Part shown: positions 1 through 5,749 of the stretch, piece by piece
Layout: each line of letters opens with the position of its first letter
Numbering within the stretch: position 1 is the stretch's first letter
Assembly (NCBI GenBank): GCA_018699755.1
Contig: JABIRQ010000290.1
Span: 1-5,940 of the forward strand
Direction of reading: 5' to 3'
Length of the DNA stretch: 5,940 bases
From: Rhodospirillaceae bacterium
GTDB lineage: Bacteria; Pseudomonadota; Alphaproteobacteria; CADEGL01
Notes under the pieces: model-generated
Database searches by the model: none
What the model was told of the DNA's origin: nothing
Seen by the model: the letters and a program-made list of their open reading frames with translations, nothing else
Position numbers and translations under genes: made by a program

Positions 1-838
1 CCACGCCGGCCAGGATACCTTTGATGCGCTGGTCGAGGAACACGATCAGGATCAGCAGAATGGGCACGAAGACCAGCGCACTGCGCGCGCCCGACAGAAC
101 CGAGGCGACCATGAAGACGCCCATCATCAGCAGGCTGAACCGGCGCCAATTGGCGCTCGGGTCGATGCGCATGAGGGCATAGGCCATCACGATCATCGCC
201 CAGGTGTAGCCGAAATACTGGCTGGTGAAGGTGAAGGTCGCTGGAATCCGGTAGTAATCGCCGCCGTAATCGAAGCTGGCGAAGCCCTGCGTCGCGTTGG
301 CCGCGCGGTCGCCGTAGAAGGCCGTGATCGTCTCCTGGTATCCGAAGGTCGCGCTGCCGAACCACTGGAGCAGGCCGATCATGCAGGGCACGATCGCGAT
401 GCCCACCATGACCCGCAGGAAACGCACGAGATCGTCTTGGGTGCGCAGAAAGGCCGCGCCCATGAAGATCAGCGGAATGTAGAACAGCCAGACCTTGGCG
501 CCGATCGCGGCGACCATCCAATGCAGGATGCCGGGGTTCAGGGTCTGGAGCAGAACGATCAACGCCATCGCGCCCATGCAGGCGAGCAGGCCCTGGGGAA
601 TCGGCGCTTGGCGGAGCAGCCGGGTGTTGAACACGAAGAAGGCGATATAGGCTGGGACGACGAAAACCAGGTCCTTGGCCAGAAGCGGCAGCTTGCTCGG
701 GTGGAGGTAGAGGGCGACGGCGCCGCCGAAAGGCATATAGAGGCATAGGCCCCAGATGCCCCGGCGCCAGTTCAGGATCACGTAGAACCAGAACCCGATT
801 CCCAGGATGCCCGCGACGGCGCCGAAAAAGCCGGTCAT
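1..838 (-). CDS. Wzy/O-antigen ligase-like polytopic membrane protein, 3' end cut by window edge
   Basis: The frame stays open for 279 residues from the ATG at 838 to the left window edge, so the C-terminus is missing. Hydrophobic stretches suitable for membrane spans lie at about residues 5-22, 28-45, 57-72, 82-99, 105-131, 142-160, 205-222 and 233-270. Between them, residues 161-204 are polar and aromatic, as expected for a periplasmic loop. The segment around 249-256 (SGARSALV) resembles the (S/T)G(S/A)RSA element common in O-antigen ligase/Wzy-type proteins, and the preceding TFTFTSQYFGY region fits the same architecture. The likely role is polymerisation or ligation of surface polysaccharide in the inner membrane. 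The start is fixed by an ATGA overlap with the upstream glycosyltransferase and by a good GGGAGAGG ribosome binding site. Family assignment rests on topology, one motif and neighbours. Polymerase and ligase cannot be told apart here, and another polytopic exopolysaccharide protein is possible. Confidence 0.72.
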   Translation of the reverse strand, partial: MTGFFGAVAGILGIGFWFYVILNWRRGIWGLCLYMPFGGAVALYLHPSKLPLLAKDLVFVVPAYIAFFVFNTRLLRQAPIPQGLLACMGAMALIVLLQTLNPGILHWMVAAIGAKVWLFYIPLIFMGAAFLRTQDDLVRFLRVMVGIAIVPCMIGLLQWFGSATFGYQETITAFYGDRAANATQGFASFDYGGDYYRIPATFTFTSQYFGYTWAMIVMAYALMRIDPSANWRRFSLLMMGVFMVASVLSGARSALVFVPILLILIVFLDQRIKGILAGV

Positions 839-2097
839 GGCGCACGCCTCTCCCGCGCGGCCGGGGCGGTCAACACGGCGTCGAGACCGTCGGCGTAGCG
901 TTGCCAGGTGAAGGCGCTGGCGCGCTCCCGCGCCGCCCGGCCCATCGCCAAGCGCAGATCGCGGTCTCTATAAAGCTCTTCGATGCGGGCCATCATCGCG
1001 TCAATGTCTCGAATGGGCACGACGAAACCGTCCACGCCGTCGCGCACATGGGTTCCCGCATTGGGCGTGGTGATCACCGGCAGCCCGCTCGCCATCGCTT
1101 CGAGCACGGCGAAGGGCGAGCCCTCGTGGAGCGAGGGATAGACAAAAATATCGGCGTCCCGAAACAGATCATGGACTTCATGGTAGGGCACGCCGGGGAT
1201 ATGGCGATAGCCGTCGCGATAGGGCAGAAGCCCGGCGCCGCTTCCCACCACGGTTCCGACGAGCAGAAGCTCCGCATCGGGCAGGGCTAGGCGGCGCATC
1301 GCCTCGAGAAGATATTTGATGCCTTTCTTCTGACCGATCTGGCCGACATAGAGAACCCGGAAGGGTGCGCCGGACCGGGGCGTCGCGGGCGGATGGAAGC
1401 GCTCCGAATCGACGCCGTAGGGCAGATCGACGATGCGGTCGGGGGCGACGCCGTGGCGTTCCAGGGTTTCGCGGACATAGGCCGAGGGAGCCAGGACGCG
1501 GTCGGCTTCGCGCGCCTCGGCGGCGCATCGCTCGACCACCTCGGGCGGCGTGTCGGCGGCCAGGGAATCGGCGAAGTCCGGGTTGAGGGCCAGTTCCTCG
1601 CGGTAGACCGCCAGGGCGTCGGCCAGATGTCCGGTGCATTGGCTGAGAACGGTCGGCACGCCCAGGGCATGGGCCGCGCGCAGGGTGTGCAGCGCGAAAG
1701 TGTCGAAGGACAGGACCCGTTCCGCCTCCAGGTCGGGCAGGATCCGGGCGACATGCTTGTCGACCGCGACCGCCCGGCCGACCCGCAGGCGCGAGCGATA
1801 CGGCTCCGGCAGGCCGAGTTTGGCGGCGGCGACATAGAGCATCTCCGGCCAGGGATAGAGCCCGACCCGCGCCGAATCGATGCCGTCCCGGCGGCGCCGA
1901 CCGAGCTGCCGCTCGACCTTGCCGCGCAGGCCCGGCGGCAGGACGCGCAGCGCCGCGGCCAGCGCGCCCTTGCGATAGTAGAAGCCGGTTTCGAAGCGGT
2001 AGGGGTAGCCAAGCGCGGCCAGCATCGCGACGACCTGATAGGCCAGGGGGTTGGAGCCGCCATGGGACACCACGGTCCGGGGCTTGGGTGCGTTCAT
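835..2097 (-). CDS. GT4-family (GT-B fold) glycosyltransferase
   Basis: This 420-residue protein has the usual length for a retaining GT4 (group 1) glycosyltransferase, which would transfer a sugar from a nucleotide-sugar donor to a growing lipid-linked glycan at the cytoplasmic face of the inner membrane. The N-terminal acceptor domain starts with SHGGSNP (residues 11-17). The interdomain region carries DRVLAPSAYVRETL (199-212) and LPYGVDSERFHP (225-236). The C-terminal donor domain begins at FRVLYVGQIGQKKGIKYL (246-263), with the donor-binding lysines. The EX7E signature is intact, with Glu325 and Glu333 in HEGSPFAVLEAMASGLP (324-340). No membrane span is evident. The start overlaps the stop of the preceding glycosyltransferase as ATGA (2094-2097), with a weak AAGGG 6 bases upstream. 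The stop overlaps the next gene the same way (835-838). Sugar and linkage specificity cannot be read from the sequence. Confidence 0.93.
   Translation of the reverse strand: MNAPKPRTVVSHGGSNPLAYQVVAMLAALGYPYRFETGFYYRKGALAAALRVLPPGLRGKVERQLGRRRRDGIDSARVGLYPWPEMLYVAAAKLGLPEPYRSRLRVGRAVAVDKHVARILPDLEAERVLSFDTFALHTLRAAHALGVPTVLSQCTGHLADALAVYREELALNPDFADSLAADTPPEVVERCAAEAREADRVLAPSAYVRETLERHGVAPDRIVDLPYGVDSERFHPPATPRSGAPFRVLYVGQIGQKKGIKYLLEAMRRLALPDAELLLVGTVVGSGAGLLPYRDGYRHIPGVPYHEVHDLFRDADIFVYPSLHEGSPFAVLEAMASGLPVITTPNAGTHVRDGVDGFVVPIRDIDAMMARIEELYRDRDLRLAMGRAARERASAFTWQRYADGLDAVLTAPAARERRAP
847..854 (-). promoter_or_regulatory. Ribosome binding site of the Wzy-like gene
   Basis: The minus strand reads GGGAGAGG here, 8 bases before the ATG at 838. 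It is the strongest Shine-Dalgarno match in the cluster. It lies inside the end of the upstream glycosyltransferase gene, so the membrane protein can be initiated independently as well as by coupling through the ATGA overlap. Confidence 0.6.
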
Positions 2098-3302
2098 GTC
2101 GCGCCCTTGGCCAGGGCGCGGTAGACGGCGAGATAGCCTTCGGCCATCGCTCGACAGGAAAAGCGTTGGGCCCAGGCGGGGCCTTCGGCCGCGACCCTTG
2201 CGCGATGCCCGTCATCCTCGATCAGGCGGCGGATGCCGCGCGCGATATCGGCGGGGTCCGCCGGTGCGACCAGGATGCCGAGATCGCCCGTGACCTCCGG
2301 CAGCGCGCTGCGGTTCGAGACGACGCAAGGGGTGCCGCAGGCCAGCGCCTCGACCGCCGGCAGGCCGAAGCCCTCGGTATGGGACGGAAAGACCAGGCCG
2401 ACCGCGCCCCGGTAGAGGCTGGCCATCTCGTCCGGCGAGGCGCCCTTTTCCAACACGATCAGCCTGTCCGCGACTCCGTTCGCGGCCGCGATACCCCGAA
2501 TCGTCGCCAAGGCGCCCGGCACCGCGCCGTAGGCCCCGGCGCTGACCAGGGGCGGCGGATCCAGCCCTTCGGCCCGCAAACGGCCCATCGCGCCAAAGAT
2601 GCCCTCGGGGTTCTTGCGATGGGTCATCACCCCGGCATGGAGCAGGTAGCGCGCGGGCAAGCCGAGTCCGCGCAGTCGTTCGCCGTCGCCCCGGCCGGCC
2701 TCCGGCTCGAAGCGCGACAGGTCGATGCCGTTATGGACATGGGAGATTCGGGTGCGCCCGAGTGCGTGGTGGGCGGCGAAATCCTCGGCGACGACGGCCG
2801 AGACGCCGACCACCTCGTCCGCTCGCGTCATGCGCCGGCACAGGGCCCGGTAGACTGCCCAGCCCTGGCGCACCCAGTCGTAGAACTCATGCAGGGTCAC
2901 CACCGTCGGGCAGCGCGCGGCGCGAGGCGGCGGCGTGTGATCCAGCATGTGCAGGACGTCGAGACCGCGCAGGGCGCGGGCCATGCCGAAGCCGCTTTCG
3001 GTTTCGATCAGATGCATCAGATGGGCGTATTTGCGCCGCCGATCCATCCTGGGCCACAGCCCGGAGAGGCCGCAGGCCCTGATCTCCGAACCTGGGATGG
3101 CGGCGACCAGGGTCGTCAGGGGTTCGGGCACGGGACCGTGGTCGACCAGGGCGACCAAGCGGGGCGGTTCCTCCGCCTCGGCCAGGCCGCGCACGAGGTT
3201 CTGGGCGAAGATGCCCATGCCGCCCAAGGCCCCGGTCGGCGCTTTGAGCCAGGCCCGCTGCAGCCAGCGCAGGTCGAGGCCGAGGCGAAGGGGGGCGGTC
3301 AT
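2094..3302 (-). CDS. GT4-family (GT-B fold) glycosyltransferase
   Basis: This 402-residue protein has both Rossmann-like halves of a GT-B enzyme. GGMGIFAQNLVRGL at residues 27-40 is the glycine-rich N-terminal loop typical of GT4. TVVTLHEF (133-140) and VGVSAVVAEDF (165-175) follow. HVHNGIDLSRFEP (188-200) marks the start of the donor domain, then YLLHAGVMTHRKNPEGIFGAM (from 219), with the Arg-Lys pair at 229-230. The EX7E motif is intact (Glu310 and Glu318 in TEGFGLPAVEALACGTP), followed by the usual GILVAPADPADIARGI tail. The organisation resembles mannosyl/rhamnosyl-type GT4 enzymes, but the donor is not determinable. The ATG at 3302 overlaps the flippase stop (ATGA, 3299-3302), implying translational coupling. 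No strong Shine-Dalgarno is seen before it, only a GGGGCGGGCGGG stretch. It is likely cytoplasmic or membrane-peripheral and acts on the same glycan as its neighbour. Confidence 0.94.
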   Translation of the reverse strand: MTAPLRLGLDLRWLQRAWLKAPTGALGGMGIFAQNLVRGLAEAEEPPRLVALVDHGPVPEPLTTLVAAIPGSEIRACGLSGLWPRMDRRRKYAHLMHLIETESGFGMARALRGLDVLHMLDHTPPPRAARCPTVVTLHEFYDWVRQGWAVYRALCRRMTRADEVVGVSAVVAEDFAAHHALGRTRISHVHNGIDLSRFEPEAGRGDGERLRGLGLPARYLLHAGVMTHRKNPEGIFGAMGRLRAEGLDPPPLVSAGAYGAVPGALATIRGIAAANGVADRLIVLEKGASPDEMASLYRGAVGLVFPSHTEGFGLPAVEALACGTPCVVSNRSALPEVTGDLGILVAPADPADIARGIRRLIEDDGHRARVAAEGPAWAQRFSCRAMAEGYLAVYRALAKGAT

Positions 3303-4600
3303 CCCGCCCGCCCCGAGGCGCGCAGGTCGCGCAGGCCGTTCCAGGCATGGCGCAGATCGTCCAGGCGTGGGCGCAACAATTCGCCGATTCCGATCCCGAA
3401 GGTGCCGCGCGCGACGATCAGCAGATAGATCACCGCGCAGCTTTGCGACAGCACCGCGGCCCAGGCCGCGCCGACGACGCCCAGACGCGGCATCAGGACC
3501 AGCAGGGCCGTGGCGTTGACGGCCAGGGCGATACCTTCGGTCCGGCCGATCGGCCCCAGGCGTTCGTAGGCCTTGCAGCCCTGGATCAGGATGGCCTTTG
3601 CGGCAAGGGGCAGGGTCGCCAGCACGAGGACGTGAAGCAGCGGCGTGGCGGCGACGAACGCGTCGCCGTAGAGCAGCGCCAGCAGCCAGTCGGCCAGCAG
3701 GTACAAGGCGACGGTTCCGCCCAGGGCGACGGCGACGGCGAGGCGCAGGAACCGGCCGAGGATGACGGCCTTCTGCTCCGGTTCGGCCCGTGCTGCGACC
3801 TTGGGAAAGGTCAGAACGGAGAGCAGGGAGGTGAAATTGGACACCAGCCCCGCGACGCCGAAGGCGACGACATAGAGGCCCAGATCCTCGGCTGTCAGGG
3901 CGCGCTCGATGAAGATCTGGTCAAGGCGGCCGTTGAGGGTCGCCAGGGCCACGCCCGAGAGGATCGGCAGGACGTAGATCGCGAAGCGGCGCATCAGGGC
4001 GAAATCGGGCCGCCAGCCGGTCCAGCCTTCGCGCCGGATCATCGCGCCGACCCCGATCAGGAGGGCGGCGTTCGCCAGAAGTTGGGCGATGACGAATTCC
4101 GTCAGGGTGACCCGGCCCATGACCAGGAAGCCGAGAACGAAGCCGGGATAGAGGACCGTCACCGCGATGCGGCAGCCGTTCCAGACGCCCATCCGCAGGG
4201 CGCCCTGAAACATGCCCGCGGCCGTCAGACCCAGCGCGCCGAGCAGGACATGGCCGAAATAGAGGCTTGCGGCGAAAACCACCTCCGGCCGGTGGCCGGC
4301 ATAGAGGGTCGGCGCCAGCAGGATGCCGGCGGCGGCGACCGGGATGCCGATCAGCAGGATCAAGGCGCAGGCCGAAGCGAAGATCTGGCCGGGCGGAGCG
4401 GATTTGCGCGCCGACCAGTAGACCACGGCATCGACCAGGACGACCGTGGTCAGGGCCGCCGCGATCTGGGGGTAGAGGAACACGGCGGCCAGTTCGCCCC
4501 GCCCCTCCGGCCCCAGAATGCGCGCGGCCAAGACGCCGCTGCCGAGACTGGCGAGCGCCACGATGACATGGGCGAACCCGGTGTAGAGCAGATCCTTCAT
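3299..4600 (-). CDS. Wzx-like polysaccharide flippase (MOP/MATE superfamily)
   Basis: This 433-residue, strongly hydrophobic protein has some twelve to fourteen candidate membrane spans, typical in length and pattern for Polysacc_synt/Wzx proteins, which flip undecaprenyl-linked repeat units across the inner membrane. Family landmarks are visible in order: the first span, then ARILGPEGRGELAAV (residues 26-40), GRLDQIFI (224-231) in the middle, YGDAFVAATPLLHVL (311-325), and RLGVVGAAWA (372-381) near the end. A charged tail of about 30 residues faces outward from the last span. The ATG at 4600 is preferred because MKDLLYTGF matches the usual compact start. An in-frame ATG at 4630 would add ten non-hydrophobic residues and overlap the methyltransferase by 20 bases; neither has a convincing ribosome binding site. 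The gap to the methyltransferase stop is 10 bases, and the stop forms an ATGA overlap with the next glycosyltransferase. Family is secure; the exact substrate is not. Confidence 0.92.
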   Translation of the reverse strand: MKDLLYTGFAHVIVALASLGSGVLAARILGPEGRGELAAVFLYPQIAAALTTVVLVDAVVYWSARKSAPPGQIFASACALILLIGIPVAAAGILLAPTLYAGHRPEVVFAASLYFGHVLLGALGLTAAGMFQGALRMGVWNGCRIAVTVLYPGFVLGFLVMGRVTLTEFVIAQLLANAALLIGVGAMIRREGWTGWRPDFALMRRFAIYVLPILSGVALATLNGRLDQIFIERALTAEDLGLYVVAFGVAGLVSNFTSLLSVLTFPKVAARAEPEQKAVILGRFLRLAVAVALGGTVALYLLADWLLALLYGDAFVAATPLLHVLVLATLPLAAKAILIQGCKAYERLGPIGRTEGIALAVNATALLVLMPRLGVVGAAWAAVLSQSCAVIYLLIVARGTFGIGIGELLRPRLDDLRHAWNGLRDLRASGRAG

Positions 4601-4610
4601 GGCGCGGATG

Positions 4611-5303
4611 TCATCGGGGCACGGCCCCATCCGTGGCCTTGCCCGGATCGGGCTTGTCGAAGCGGACGAGATGCTCGACCCCGATCGGTGTCGCGCAGCG
4701 CAAGGTCCGGCCGATTTGCAAGCCCGCTTCGCCGGCCATGGCGGCGAGCTGTTCGCGGAACACCGGATAGGATTCGGCGATTCGCCGCCGCCGCCAGACC
4801 GCGTAGCCGACCGGGCCGAGGAGAGAGAAGCTGCAGATCACGCCCTGCGCCGCGACCCGTCCGAATTCGGCCAGGGCCCGGTATTGGACCGGCCAGGGCA
4901 GATGCTTGGTCAGGGCGAAGGAAAAGATGAAATCGAAGCTGCCGTCCGGGAAGGGCAGACGTTCGACCTCGCCGCAAACGAAGCCGCCGGCGATGCCGCA
5001 ACCTTCGCCCCGCTCGCGGGCATGGCGCAGCATGCCGGTGGACAGATCGATGCCGGTGACCGCCGGGCTCCGTTCCGCCAGGGCCGGCAACCAGCGGCCG
5101 TTGCCGGTTGGGCAGTCGAGGATCCGCGCGCACGCGGGAATCTCCGCCGTCAGCGCGTGGATCGCCCGGCGCTCGGCCGCGCGGCGATAGCGGGTCAAGG
5201 GGCCGCCCGCCTCCTCGCGCATGTAACCTGCGCCGGCTGCTTCGCCCTGATAGGCGGCGCGTGCGCTGTAGCCGGGCGGTGCGGGTTCAGGCTTCGAGGA
5301 CAT
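4611..5303 (-). CDS. SAM-dependent class I methyltransferase (Methyltransf_11-like)
   Basis: This 230-residue protein has the Rossmann-fold SAM-binding core. Motif I is ARILDCPTGNGRWLPAL (residues 59-75), the acidic residue after strand 2 is Asp86 in VTGIDLSTGMLRHAR, and VERLPFPDGSFDFIFS (113-128) is the motif II/III region common in Methyltransf_11 enzymes. Motif I is slightly off the usual VLDxGCGTG form, with Cys-Pro in place of the first glycine pair. The first 45 residues are polar and carry no signal. It could methylate a sugar of the glycan, cap a chain, or modify a lipid or quinone. The context in a flippase/glycosyltransferase operon favours a glycan, but the substrate is inference. 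The start at 5303 is supported by GGAG 10 bases upstream and overlaps the end of the glycosyltransferase remnant by 17 bases. The same frame is open further upstream, at least to 5723, giving a possible N-terminally extended form with a hydrophobic segment. Confidence 0.85.
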   Translation of the reverse strand: MSSKPEPAPPGYSARAAYQGEAAGAGYMREEAGGPLTRYRRAAERRAIHALTAEIPACARILDCPTGNGRWLPALAERSPAVTGIDLSTGMLRHARERGEGCGIAGGFVCGEVERLPFPDGSFDFIFSFALTKHLPWPVQYRALAEFGRVAAQGVICSFSLLGPVGYAVWRRRRIAESYPVFREQLAAMAGEAGLQIGRTLRCATPIGVEHLVRFDKPDPGKATDGAVPR

Positions 5304-5313
5304 GGCGGTAGAT

Positions 5314-5317
5314 CTCC
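5314..5317 (-). promoter_or_regulatory. Ribosome binding site of the methyltransferase
   Basis: The minus strand reads GGAG here, 10 bases before the ATG at 5303. It decides between the short 230-residue start and the longer in-frame starts further upstream, in favour of the short one. Confidence 0.5.
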
Positions 5318-5360
5318 ATTCGTCTTCGCGCGACCGCGTCCAGGCTGAATCCCGCGACGG

Positions 5361-5368
5361 CCCCCCCC
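5361..5368 (-). repeat. G8 homopolymer tract at a frameshift
   Basis: Eight consecutive G on the coding strand, the longest homopolymer I see in the window. Upstream of it one frame encodes glycosyltransferase sequence (ALGEAARGG) and downstream a different frame continues it (AVAGFSLDAVARR). One extra G, or two fewer, would restore a continuous reading frame. Such tracts are known slipped-strand sites in phase-variable surface glycan genes, and are also common places for sequencing errors. Confidence 0.85.
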
Positions 5369-5420
5369 GTGCGGCCTCCCCCAGGGCCGCGCGGCGCGGC
5401 GCATCGGCGGCCAGGAGCAG

Positions 5421-5469
5421 CACGAAGACGCCGATGCCAAGCAGGATATCGGTCAGGGAAATGCGCATG
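5421..5469 (-). other. About 49-base intruding segment splitting the glycosyltransferase remnant
   Basis: This stretch lies between AEAIAA in one frame and LLLAADAPRR in another, which would be adjacent in an ordinary GT4 C-terminus. It contains the stop that ends the first frame. In the frame of the downstream piece it opens with ATG (5468-5466) and reads MRISLTDILLGIGVFV, a hydrophobic stretch like the start of a membrane protein. No ribosome binding site precedes that ATG. It has no evident terminal repeats and no second copy noticed elsewhere in the window. Its edges are estimated by comparison with the general family pattern and may be off by several bases. Confidence 0.5.
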
Positions 5470-5749
5470 CCGCGATCGCTTCGGCCAAGGCGGGTGGGTC
5501 GGCCGGCGGAACCAGCAGGCCGGTCTTGCCGTCGAGCAATTCGGGGATGATACCGGAGCGCGTGCCGATGCAGGCAATTCCGCAGGCCATCGCCTCCATC
5601 AGGGCGTGGGCGTCGTGCTCCTCGTGGTCGGGCAGCACGTGGGCCGGGAGGCAGAACAGGTCCAGTCCGCGCAGAAAGGGCGCCACGGCGGCATGGGGCA
5701 CGGTCGGCGCGACATCCAGCCAATTCTCTTCGCGTGCACGCGCGGCCAG

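Larger units (their letters stand above)
5287..5749 (-). pseudogene. Disrupted C-terminal half of a GT4-family glycosyltransferase
   Basis: Three frames together spell one GT-B donor domain. The first frame (5749 to 5453) reads from the end of a PLAARAR element through VPHAAVAPFLRGLDLFCLP, the EX7E box (EHDAHALME), MACGIACIGTRSG and GLLVPPADPPALAEAI, then stops at TGA 5455-5453. The second frame supplies LLLAADAPRRAALGEAARGG (about 5420 to 5361). The third supplies AVAGFSLDAVARRRMEIYRH and ends at TGA 5289-5287. Joined, the pieces follow the normal order of a GT4 C-terminus, whose last part would be AIAALLAADAPRR and onward. Two lesions break it: a segment of about 49 bases at 5421-5469 and a frameshift at the G8 tract (5361-5368). 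The whole N-terminal acceptor domain is absent, replaced upstream by patatin sequence. As read, it cannot make a working enzyme. It precedes and overlaps the methyltransferase, so it was probably the first glycosyltransferase of this operon. Sequencing or assembly error remains a possible cause. Confidence 0.8.

Noticed and set aside
437..748. A 103-codon plus-strand open frame opposite the Wzy-like gene
   Set aside because: The minus strand here is open for the full 838 bases and encodes regular membrane spans. The plus-strand product is hydrophilic, without motifs, and typical of an antisense shadow.
1393..2124. A 243-codon plus-strand open frame opposite the second glycosyltransferase
   Set aside because: It is an antisense shadow with a Gly/Gln/Asp/Arg-rich product, no recognisable domain and no supporting start signal.
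1178..2215. A 345-codon minus-strand frame overlapping two glycosyltransferases
   Set aside because: It is an Arg/Pro/Gly-rich out-of-frame reading of the real genes, which carry intact GT4 motifs in their own frames.
2088..3428. A 446-codon open frame on the plus strand opposite the first intact glycosyltransferase
   Set aside because: It has the same shadow character: biased composition, no motifs and full overlap with a convincing GT4 gene.
4600..4611. A possible promoter or terminator between methyltransferase and flippase
   Set aside because: Only about 10 bases separate the genes, with no hairpin followed by a T run and no -35/-10 pair. The genes look co-transcribed.
3347..4930. A 527-codon open frame on the plus strand opposite the flippase and methyltransferase
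   Set aside because: Its translation is low-complexity, rich in Gln, Asp, Gly, Arg and Ala, with no domain. It is the antisense shadow expected in GC-rich genes, while the minus strand encodes clear protein families across the same bases.
5461..5468. An 8-base palindrome (ATGCGCAT) at the edge of the intruding segment as a possible recombination or insertion site
   Set aside because: An 8-base palindrome is expected by chance in a sequence this long. There is no matching repeat at the other edge and no target-site duplication.
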